Shown: positions 1 through 5,958 of the stretch, one piece after another | Numbering within the stretch: the first letter of the stretch is position 1 | Layout: the number at the start of each line of letters is the position of its first letter | DNA from: JASJCL01 sp050291585 | GTDB lineage: Bacteria > Desulfobacterota > Desulfobacteria > Desulfobacterales > Desulfosarcinaceae | Assembly: GCA_050291585.1 (NCBI GenBank) | Contig: JBNKKA010000125.1 | Coordinates: 1-13,411, forward strand | Direction of reading: 5' to 3' | Length of the DNA stretch: 13,411 bases | Made by a program: the position numbers and the translations under genes | Notes under the pieces: model-generated | The model's input: only the letters and a program-made list of their open reading frames with translations | Told to the model about the DNA's origin: nothing | Database searches by the model: none

Positions 1-181
1 AATCGTTGTCGCTATCCATCACGTTACGGCCTTTGTAGGCGCCACAGCTCTTGCAGGCATGATGGGGCTCGACCACCTCGCCACACTCGGGGCAGGTGGT
101 CAGGTTGGGGCCTTCCAGCTTCTTGTGAGCCCGCCGCATATCTCTTCTTGACTTGGATGTCTTTCTCTTCGGTACCGCCAT
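1..181 (-). CDS. rpmF: 50S ribosomal protein L32 (partial, C-terminus off the left edge)
   Basis: This is a structural protein of the large ribosomal subunit. The minus-strand reading from the ATG at 181 begins MAVPKRKTSKSRRDMRRAHK, the classic L32 N-terminus. It continues with the zinc-ribbon pair CPECGE and CKSCGAYKGR, so this is a four-cysteine (C+) zinc-binding form. About 60 residues are visible, close to the usual full length of roughly 60, so only the last few residues are cut by the window edge. A Shine-Dalgarno AGGAG lies 7 bases before the ATG. In many bacteria yceD precedes rpmF and plsX/fabH follow it. Here no yceD is seen upstream, and anything downstream is outside the window. 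Identification is very secure. Confidence 0.97.
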   Translation of the reverse strand, partial: MAVPKRKTSKSRRDMRRAHKKLEGPNLTTCPECGEVVEPHHACKSCGAYKGRNVMDSDND

Positions 182-664
182 GAGTAATCTCCTAACATGT
201 TGATATATATTATAAATTTTATATGAAAGATGCCTTGCAAAAAACGTGAGGCCTCTAGTAATTGAAATAATAGCCAATGTCAAGGCTTTTTGATGGGTCC
301 CGGTCGGGCCTGAGGAGCAGATGGTGGATGAAATCTTGGGCCTCGGTAAAAAATCCCCATTCAACCGGACGGCCGAATAAACACCTATATTTAATCGGCT
401 TTTACCTTAACGCCATGGCCATAGACCTGACCACCAACATTGAACCTAGCGCCCATATAGGATCAGCCTTTGGACCACTCTTGTACGCCAAGACTCATTA
501 TGATAATTAGTTCTATTTGGCCATAGGAAACACAATCGCCTGTGCAATGGTGCCCCCCAGAGGGCCCAATGGGCTGCCCAAATAACTAATAACTTTTACT
601 TATCTACAAAGAAGTCAATCTGTCATCCCGAAAACAGCTTGCCTTCATGAGGAGTTCTAGCCAT
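182..664. other. Gene-poor divergent intergenic region between rpmF and gltX
   Basis: About 480 bases with no convincing gene. A 77-codon open frame at 277-510 (plus) has no Shine-Dalgarno and no recognisable protein features, and I do not call it. The left end holds the rpmF promoter patch. A possible plus-strand promoter for gltX is TTGTAC (481-486) followed 15 bases later by GATAAT (502-507), but the spacing is short and the match is weak. A small nested GC hairpin (GGGC...GCCC, about 563-579) has no T-run and is not a terminator. No transposon ends or long repeats were seen. Confidence 0.5.
201..240 (-). promoter_or_regulatory. AT-rich promoter region for rpmF
   Basis: A strongly AT-rich patch in otherwise GC-rich DNA lies 20-60 bases before rpmF. 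On the minus strand it holds TATAAT (214-209) and TATAAA (223-218), with a TTGCAA at 240-235. The TTGCAA to TATAAT spacing is 20 bases, longer than ideal, so the exact -35/-10 pair is uncertain. Its position and composition fit a strong ribosomal-protein promoter. Confidence 0.4.
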
Positions 665-2113
665 ATGAGCGATCATCCAGACACCGCCGACACCCCTCAC
701 CATGCGATCGTCACCCGTTTTCCCCCCAGCCCCACGGGTTACCTGCATGTGGGCGGAGCGCGCACGGCCCTCTTCAACTGGCTCTACGCCCGCCACACCA
801 AAGGCAAAATGGTCCTGCGCATCGAAGACACCGATACGGTGCGCTCCACCCAGGCTTCGGTGGATGCGATCTTCGACGCCCTGGAGTGGCTGGGAATCGA
901 CTGGGATGATGGCCCCTATTACCAGACCCAACGCTTCGACCTTTATAAAAGCCACATCGACAAACTACTGGCTTCGGGGGACGCCTACTATTGCACCTGC
1001 ACTCCCGAAGAGATCGAAGCCATGCGCGAACGGGCAAAATCCAGGGGGGACAAACCCCGCTACGACGGCACCTGCCGCGAACGCAAGCTGCCCGCCAGCC
1101 CCGAGGCGGTGGTGCGCTTCAAGGCGCCCCTGACGGGCACCACGGTGGTTCCCGACCGCGTCAAGGGCAATATCGTCTTCCAGAACAATGAGATGGACGA
1201 CTTCATCATCTGCCGCAGTGACGGCACACCCACCTACAACTTCGTGGTGGTTGTGGACGACATCACCCTGGGGATCAACACCGTCATCCGCGGGGACGAC
1301 CATGTCATGAACACCCCCAAGCAGATCCTGCTCTACAAGGCCCTGGGCGTCGACCTTCCCACCTATGCCCATGTACCCATGGTCCTGGGCAGCGACCGTG
1401 CCCGCCTGAGCAAGCGCCACGGGGCCATGTCGGTGACCGCCTACCGCGACATGGGCTTTTTGCCCCAGGCGGTGCTCAACTATCTGGTGCGTCTGGGATG
1501 GTCCCACGGGGACCAGGAGTTCTTCACAAGGGAGGAGCTCATCGACAAATTCGGCCTTGAAAACATCGGCAAGTCCGCCGGTATCTTCGACACGGACAAG
1601 CTACTGGCCCTCAATGGCGACCACATCCAAGCCGCCACCCCGGCCGAGCTTACGCCCCATCTGCTGCCCTTCATGGCCGCCGAAGGGTACGCCGCCGATG
1701 CCGGCCCCTACCTGGAGGCCGTCATTGAAACCCTCCAACCACGCAGTAAAACCCTGGTTGAGATGGCCAAGGCGGCCCACTTTTACTACACCGACCCCAT
1801 CACCTACGAAGAGAAAGCCGCGCGCAAGTTCCTCAAGGCAGCCGCCCTTGCGCCCATGGCCCTTTTGACGGCGAAGCTCAAGGACCTGGAGAGCTTCGAG
1901 GAGAAAGCCCTTGAAACGGTTTTCAAAGCGGTCATGGAGGAGACGGGGCTAAAGCTGGGCAAAATCGCTCAACCGGTGCGGGTGGCCCTCACGGGAACCA
2001 CCGTCAGTCCCGGGATTTTTGAGGTCATCGCCGTACTGGGCCGCGACAAGGTCATCGCCCGCCTGGAAGCCGCCATCGCCCACATGGAGGCCCTGCCCGA
2101 GGCCGACGCTTAG
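665..2113 (+). CDS. gltX: Glutamate--tRNA ligase (GluRS), class I
   Basis: GluRS charges tRNA-Glu with glutamate in the cytoplasm, and in bacteria lacking GlnRS also tRNA-Gln. The 482-residue product has the usual bacterial length. The HIGH region PPSPTGYLHVGGARTALFNW is at residues 20-39 and the KMSKS equivalent RLSKRHGA at about 247-254. The Rossmann core also shows LRIEDTD and IRGDDH. The zinc-binding loop keeps C110, C112 and C137, but the residue matching the E. coli fourth ligand (His, two after the last Cys) is Glu here. I chose the ATG at 665 over the in-frame ATG at 647 because AGGAG (650-654) sits 10 bases before 665 and would lie inside the longer form. The tRNA-Gln gene follows after 67 bases. 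Confidence 0.97.
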   Translation: MSDHPDTADTPHHAIVTRFPPSPTGYLHVGGARTALFNWLYARHTKGKMVLRIEDTDTVRSTQASVDAIFDALEWLGIDWDDGPYYQTQRFDLYKSHIDKLLASGDAYYCTCTPEEIEAMRERAKSRGDKPRYDGTCRERKLPASPEAVVRFKAPLTGTTVVPDRVKGNIVFQNNEMDDFIICRSDGTPTYNFVVVVDDITLGINTVIRGDDHVMNTPKQILLYKALGVDLPTYAHVPMVLGSDRARLSKRHGAMSVTAYRDMGFLPQAVLNYLVRLGWSHGDQEFFTREELIDKFGLENIGKSAGIFDTDKLLALNGDHIQAATPAELTPHLLPFMAAEGYAADAGPYLEAVIETLQPRSKTLVEMAKAAHFYYTDPITYEEKAARKFLKAAALAPMALLTAKLKDLESFEEKALETVFKAVMEETGLKLGKIAQPVRVALTGTTVSPGIFEVIAVLGRDKVIARLEAAIAHMEALPEADA

Positions 2114-2138
2114 GGTTGTATAGAGGCTGATTTTTCCC

Positions 2139-2168
2139 TTGACCCGTCCGCAAAGCTTGCGTTAATAG
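2139..2168 (+). promoter_or_regulatory. Probable sigma70 promoter of tRNA-Gln
   Basis: TTGACC (2139-2144) is followed 18 bases later by TAATAG (2163-2168), just before the tRNA starts at 2181. The stretch between -10 and tRNA is GC-rich (GAGGGGCC), as in stringently controlled stable-RNA promoters. The -35 is good and the -10 only moderate. It lies right after the gltX stop, so the tRNA can be made independently of gltX. Confidence 0.55.
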
Positions 2169-2180
2169 AGGGGCCTCTGC

Positions 2181-2254
2181 TGGGGGATCGTCTAATGGTA
2201 GGACAGCGGACTCTGACTCCGCCAGTCCAGGTTCGAATCCTGGTCCCTCAGCCA
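2181..2254 (+). tRNA. tRNA-Gln (anticodon CUG)
   Basis: A complete cloverleaf can be drawn by eye. The acceptor stem pairs TGGGGGA with TCCCTCA (one G-T pair). The D arm contains TCTAATGGTAGGACA. The anticodon stem GCGGA/TCCGC closes a 7-base loop CTCTGAC with anticodon CTG in the middle. The T arm is CCAGG TTCGAAT CCTGG, and CCA is encoded at the 3' end. The anticodon reads CAG, so the tRNA carries glutamine. The weak first pair (U1-A72) is a known GlnRS identity feature. It sits between the genes for GluRS and GlnRS and is a single tRNA, not part of an array. Confidence 0.97.
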
Positions 2255-2270
2255 CCTCTGCATGACTCAA

Positions 2271-2304
2271 GGAGCGACGGAAATCCCGCCGCTCCTTTTT
2301 TTTT
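2271..2304 (+). terminator. Rho-independent terminator after tRNA-Gln
   Basis: GGAGCGACGG pairs with CCGCCGCTCC (nine of ten pairs, one A-C mismatch) around a short loop and is followed directly by nine T residues. It lies 16 bases after the tRNA 3' end and should end the tRNA transcript, separating it from the downstream small gene and glnS. Confidence 0.85.
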
Positions 2305-2339
2305 ATTGTGAGCGGCATGAGAGTTCGTTAAAACACTAC

Positions 2340-2345
2340 TATAAT
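2340..2345 (+). promoter_or_regulatory. Candidate -10 box for the small repeat protein
   Basis: A perfect TATAAT lies 39 bases before the ATG of the downstream small gene and just past the tRNA terminator. No clear -35 is visible at the proper distance, so this is either an activator-dependent promoter or a chance match. Confidence 0.4.
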
Positions 2346-2384
2346 GATGGACAGTAGCATTCCATCCAGGCAAAGGAGAGCTCT

Positions 2385-2642
2385 ATGAGCGAAACGGATT
2401 CCCAATCCCCCCCGCCCGATCGCAAGGGGTTCGAACGCCGCTGGATAAAAAATACTCGGTATAACGGTCCGGAAAGGCGCCGCGGCGGTGACCGCCGCCG
2501 CCATCCCCCGGTGAAGGAACCGCGTTGGATGGGTAAAGATACCACTAAAGAAAAAGATTCCGCCAAGGAGACGAACTCCACCGAGGAGACGAACTCCGCC
2601 GAGGAGACGCCACCAGGAAAGTTTAGACCTTACCGCCCGTAA
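2385..2642 (+). CDS. Small basic/acidic hypothetical protein with hexapeptide repeats
   Basis: An 85-residue protein of unknown function. A strong Shine-Dalgarno (AAAGGAG, 2372-2378) sits 6 bases before the ATG, and a TATAAT lies upstream, so the gene is likely real. The N-terminal half is very basic around NGPERRRGGDRRR (residues 28-39), a motif I recall in many short deltaproteobacterial proteins without known function. The C-terminal half is a charged low-complexity repeat: TKEKDS, AKETNS, TEETNS and AEETPP follow each other at residues 54-77. There is no signal peptide, membrane segment or cysteine. It sits between the tRNA-Gln terminator and glnS, but nothing shows a link to tRNA charging. 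It is probably disordered. Confidence 0.7.
   Translation: MSETDSQSPPPDRKGFERRWIKNTRYNGPERRRGGDRRRHPPVKEPRWMGKDTTKEKDSAKETNSTEETNSAEETPPGKFRPYRP
2544..2615 (+). repeat. 18-bp tandem repeat inside the small gene
   Basis: Four consecutive 18-base units (2544-2561, 2562-2579, 2580-2597, 2598-2615) encode the hexapeptides TKEKDS, AKETNS, TEETNS and AEETPP. The two middle units differ at only two bases (the first base and the fifth), sharing the core GAGGAGACGAACTCC apart from the lead-in. The outer units are more diverged. The unit keeps the reading frame, so copy number could vary between strains without breaking the gene. Confidence 0.8.
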
Positions 2643-2741
2643 TCTGCTGCCCCAACCCTTGAGCGGATCAGGCCCTCACCATTGGCCCGTCCACAGACAC
2701 GCCCCCATCTAGTAACCGCCTTTGCAGGAGCAAACAGCATC

Positions 2742-4496
2742 ATGAACGAGATTGCGCCGCCCTCCAATTTTATCAAGACCATCATCGAGAACGACATCGC
2801 CGCCAATAAAAACGACGGTCGCGTGGCCACTCGTTTTCCCCCGGAGCCCAATGGCTACCTGCACATCGGTCATGCCAAGTCCATCTGCCTCAACTTCGGC
2901 GTCGCCAACACCTACCAGGGCACCTGCAACCTGCGCTTCGACGACACCAACCCAACCAAAGAGGAGGTCGAGTACGTCGACGCCATCAAGGCGGACGTGG
3001 CCTGGATGGGCTTTGCCTGGGAGGGGTGCGAGCACTTCGCCTCGGATTACTTCGACCAGCTCTTCGATTTCGCCCTGGTCCTCATCGACAAGGGCCTGGC
3101 CTACGTGGACAGCCAGAGCGCCGAAGAGATCCGCGCCACCCGCGGGACCCTCACCGAAGCGGGGACGGACAGCCCCCATCGAAATCGCAGTGTGGAGGAG
3201 AACAGAAAGCTGTTTCTGGCCATGAGGGCGGGGGAATTTGCCGATGGTACCCACGTACTACGGGCCAAGATCGACATGGCCCACCCCAATATTATCATGC
3301 GCGATCCCACCCTCTATCGCATCCGCCACGCCCACCACCACCGTACCGGCGACGCCTGGTGCATCTACCCCATGTACGATTTCACCCACTGCCTGTCGGA
3401 CGCCATCGAGGGGATCACCCACAGCCTCTGCACCCTTGAGTTCGAGAACAACCGCCCCCTCTACGACTGGGTCCTGGACAGCGTGGCCCACGAAAACCAC
3501 CCCCAGCAGATCGAGTTCGCACGCCTCAACCTGAGCTACACCATCCTCAGCAAACGCAAACTCATTCAACTGGTCAACGAGGGCCATGTGAGCGGCTGGG
3601 ACGATCCGCGCATGCCCAGTATCTCCGGCTTGCGCAGACGCGGCTACACCCCGGCGGCCATCCGCCACTTCTGCGAACGCATCGGCCTGGCCAAACGCGA
3701 CAGCGTGGTAGATGTGGCCCTTCTGGAACACAGCCTGAGGGAGGATCTCAACGCCCACGCACAACGCGTCATGGGTGTCCTCACCCCCCTCAAGCTAATC
3801 ATCGAAAACTACCCCGAGGGTGATGGAGAAGTACTCGCAGCGGTCAACAACCCCGAGGACGCCGCCGCCGGCAAGCGTCAGGTGCCCTTCTCGCGGGAGC
3901 TCTACATCGAAAGAGAAGACTTCATGGAGGACCCGCCCAAGAAGTTCTTCCGCCTGGGCCCGGGCCGCGAGGTACGCTTGCGCTATGCCTACTTCGTCAC
4001 CTGCACCGGGTTCGACAAGGATCCCGATACGGGAGAGATCACAGCGGTGCGCTGCACCTACGATCCCGCCACCAAGGGCGGCAACGCCCCCGACGGACGC
4101 AAGGTGAAGGGCACCATTCACTGGGTCTCGGCCCCCCATAGCCTGCCCGCCGAGGTGCGCCTCTACGACCGCCTCTTCAACAAGCCCAACCCCGACGAGA
4201 AAGCGGCGGGCAAAAGCTTCATCGACAACCTCAACCCCGAGGCCCTCAGGGTATTAGACGGTTGCAGAGTAGAGCCTAGCCTCAAGGCGGCCGAACCGGG
4301 CAGTCGCTGCCAGTTCGAGCGCATGGGTTACTTCTGTGTGGACAGCGTCGATTCACGTCCCGATGCCCTGGTGTTCAACCGCATCGTCACCCTGCGCGAC
4401 ACCTGGGCCAAGGTCCAGAAACAGCAGGGTGGCAAGGCGCCGGGGCCAAAAACCCCGGGGAAGAAGCGCCAGCGCCAGCGGAAGAAAAAAGCTTAG
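2742..4496 (+). CDS. glnS: Glutamine--tRNA ligase (GlnRS), class I
   Basis: GlnRS charges tRNA-Gln directly with glutamine. The 584-residue protein has the HIGH motif in RFPPEPNGYLHIGHAKSICL (residues 31-50), LRFDDTNP (64-71) and the KMSKS equivalent ILSKRKL (268-274). The C-terminal beta-barrel anticodon-binding domains follow (for example FFRLGPGREVRLR). I chose the ATG at 2742 because GCAGGAG (2724-2730) precedes it and the protein then begins like other GlnRS. The frame is open upstream to 2682, but that extension has no Shine-Dalgarno. The last 20 or so residues form a Lys/Arg/Gln-rich tail (GKKRQRQRKKKA) beyond the usual end of the 554-residue E. coli enzyme. Its presence implies a direct route to Gln-tRNA-Gln, though whether a transamidation route also exists cannot be seen here. 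Confidence 0.96.
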   Translation: MNEIAPPSNFIKTIIENDIAANKNDGRVATRFPPEPNGYLHIGHAKSICLNFGVANTYQGTCNLRFDDTNPTKEEVEYVDAIKADVAWMGFAWEGCEHFASDYFDQLFDFALVLIDKGLAYVDSQSAEEIRATRGTLTEAGTDSPHRNRSVEENRKLFLAMRAGEFADGTHVLRAKIDMAHPNIIMRDPTLYRIRHAHHHRTGDAWCIYPMYDFTHCLSDAIEGITHSLCTLEFENNRPLYDWVLDSVAHENHPQQIEFARLNLSYTILSKRKLIQLVNEGHVSGWDDPRMPSISGLRRRGYTPAAIRHFCERIGLAKRDSVVDVALLEHSLREDLNAHAQRVMGVLTPLKLIIENYPEGDGEVLAAVNNPEDAAAGKRQVPFSRELYIEREDFMEDPPKKFFRLGPGREVRLRYAYFVTCTGFDKDPDTGEITAVRCTYDPATKGGNAPDGRKVKGTIHWVSAPHSLPAEVRLYDRLFNKPNPDEKAAGKSFIDNLNPEALRVLDGCRVEPSLKAAEPGSRCQFERMGYFCVDSVDSRPDALVFNRIVTLRDTWAKVQKQQGGKAPGPKTPGKKRQRQRKKKA

Positions 4497-4555
4497 GGGG
4501 TGGATGCCCGCCCCCCTGGGCGTATGCGAATAAGATGAACAAGGAGCACCTGCGG

Positions 4556-5713
4556 ATGAAAAAGCAAATGGCCATCGACACCAAGCTGATCCACGCCGGC
4601 GAACCGCGCCCCCTCATCGAAGGCGCCGTGAGCCTGCCGATCTTCCAGAGTTCGACCTACGCTTACGCCGGCCAGGACAGCTACCACGACCTCAAGTACA
4701 TCCGCATGAACAACACCCCCAACCACCTGGCCCTGCACCAGAAACTGGCTGCCCTGGAAAACGCCGAAACGGCGGTTGTCACCGCCAGCGGCATGGCCGC
4801 CATCAGCACCGCCCTGCTGACCCTCCTGGGCCCGGGTGACCACCTGCTCGTACAGGATTGTCTCTACGGCGGGACCCTCGATCTGATCAAACGCGACCTG
4901 GTCCCCCTGGGGATCACTTACGCCGTGATCGATGTGAACGCTCCGGAAACCTGGGCCGCCGAGCTGACCCCGCAGACCCAAGCGGTCTATGTGGAAACCC
5001 TCACCAACCCCCTCCTGCAGATCTGCGACCTGGACGCGGTAACCGCCTTTGCGCGGGCCAACGGTTTGGTCAGCCTCATCGACAACACCTTCGCGACCCC
5101 CATCAATTATCGCCCGGCCGAACACGGCTTCGACCTCAGCCTGCACAGCTGCACCAAATACCTCAACGGCCACAGCGATATCGTGGCCGGAGCCATCATC
5201 GGCAGCAGCGCCTGGATCGAGAAAATCACCCACAAGCTCAACCACCTGGGCGGCAGCCTGGATCCCCACGCCTGCTTCTTGCTCCACCGAGGCCTCAAGA
5301 CCCTGGCAGTGCGCATGCGCCATCACAACCAGAGCGCCCGGGCCCTGGCCGAATGCCTGCAGAATCACCCTGCGGTCACCATCGTCAACCACCCCGGCCT
5401 GGACAGCCACCCAGGGCGCGAATTGGCCAACCGCCAGTTGGACGGATTCAGCGGCATGCTCAGCTTTGAGCTCCTGGGGGGGATCCCTGCTGCCGAAGGG
5501 CTCATGGAAAAGCTCCAGCTGCCCATCTGCGCCCCCAGCCTGGGCGGAGTGGAGACCCTCATCACCCGACCGGCCACCACCTCCCACGCCGGCATGACGG
5601 CCGCAGAGCGCGCCGCCGCCGGGGTCACCGACAGCCTCGTAAGGGTTTCCGTGGGCTTGGAAGATAGCGGGGATCTGATCGCCGATTTTGAGCAAGCACT
5701 GGCGGGACTATAA
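4556..5713 (+). CDS. PLP-dependent trans-sulfuration enzyme (cystathionine beta-/gamma-lyase or gamma-synthase family)
   Basis: A cytoplasmic Cys/Met-metabolism PLP enzyme of 385 residues, the typical family length. Visible landmarks are YIRMNNTPN (48-56, in place of the commoner YTR.NNPT), ASGMAAI (78-84), DCLYGGT with the cofactor-stacking Tyr (101-107), LIDNTFATP (174-182), SLHSCTKYLNGHSD with the PLP-binding Lys201, and SLGGVETLITRPATTSHAGM near the C-terminus. These fit fold type I gamma-subfamily enzymes. Sequence alone does not separate cystathionine gamma-synthase, beta-lyase, gamma-lyase and methionine gamma-lyase, so I give no gene symbol. The ATG at 4556 is preferred to the in-frame ATG at 4535 because AAGGAG (4541-4546) lies 9 bases before it. 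It follows glnS by 59 bases and may be cotranscribed. Confidence 0.92.
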   Translation: MKKQMAIDTKLIHAGEPRPLIEGAVSLPIFQSSTYAYAGQDSYHDLKYIRMNNTPNHLALHQKLAALENAETAVVTASGMAAISTALLTLLGPGDHLLVQDCLYGGTLDLIKRDLVPLGITYAVIDVNAPETWAAELTPQTQAVYVETLTNPLLQICDLDAVTAFARANGLVSLIDNTFATPINYRPAEHGFDLSLHSCTKYLNGHSDIVAGAIIGSSAWIEKITHKLNHLGGSLDPHACFLLHRGLKTLAVRMRHHNQSARALAECLQNHPAVTIVNHPGLDSHPGRELANRQLDGFSGMLSFELLGGIPAAEGLMEKLQLPICAPSLGGVETLITRPATTSHAGMTAAERAAAGVTDSLVRVSVGLEDSGDLIADFEQALAGL

Positions 5714-5848
5714 AAAGGCCCTCTTGAAACTCTAGTGAAACGGTCCTCAGATTCTGGTGCGGTTCGCAAAGGCTCACCGCGCCAAGGATCCCGACCCCTT
5801 CTGTCCTTCCACTTCAGCTCCCCTTTTCACCGCTTTATCGCAATCCTT

Positions 5849-5876
5849 TTGATGCCGTCCAACAGCGGGGTTAATA
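5849..5876 (+). promoter_or_regulatory. Candidate promoter for the flavoenzyme/two-component operon
   Basis: TTGATG (5849-5854) is followed 16 bases later by TTAATA (or 17 bases later by TAATAG). The same TTAATAG core occurs in the tRNA-Gln promoter of this window. It lies about 80 bases before the oxidoreductase ATG. The -10 match is modest. Confidence 0.4.
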
Positions 5877-5883
5877 GGGGATA

Positions 5884-5905
5884 GGTTTATGACCGGATCT
5901 AAACC
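5884..5905. promoter_or_regulatory. Inverted repeat downstream of the candidate promoter (possible operator)
   Basis: GGTTTA (5884-5889) and TAAACC (5900-5905) form an inverted repeat with a 10-base spacer. A second, overlapping one is CCGG...CCGG around 5893-5907. They would lie at about the transcription start of the candidate promoter at 5849-5876, where a repressor or the LytTR regulator encoded downstream could bind. It could also be chance, since the arms are short. Confidence 0.25.
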
Positions 5906-5958
5906 GGCCTACAAACTGCAGACTCCACCTCAAATGTTCCTGAAGAAAGGCGGGCAAT

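Noticed and set aside
294..380. A short frame in the same gap reading EEQMVDEILGLGKKSPFNRTAE, resembling a gene remnant
   Set aside because: Only about 28 codons, with no start signal and no identifiable parent protein. Too short to support a pseudogene call.
277..510. A 77-codon plus-strand open frame between rpmF and gltX
   Set aside because: It has no Shine-Dalgarno, a protein composition unlike real genes in the window, and no recognisable domain. I treat it as chance.
965..1507. Long minus-strand open frames antisense to gltX, glnS and the PLP enzyme gene (up to 400 codons at 4493-5695)
   Set aside because: They mirror the codon bias of the real plus-strand genes, have low-complexity Gly/Val/His-rich products and lack ribosome binding sites.
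2181..2304. The tRNA-Gln as an integration site for a mobile element
   Set aside because: No integrase and no direct repeat of the tRNA 3' end was seen in the window, and the tRNA is followed directly by its own terminator.
5756..5783. GGTGCGGT/ACCGCGCC hairpin after the PLP enzyme gene as a terminator
   Set aside because: The loop is 12 bases, there is a G-T pair in the stem, and no T-run follows.
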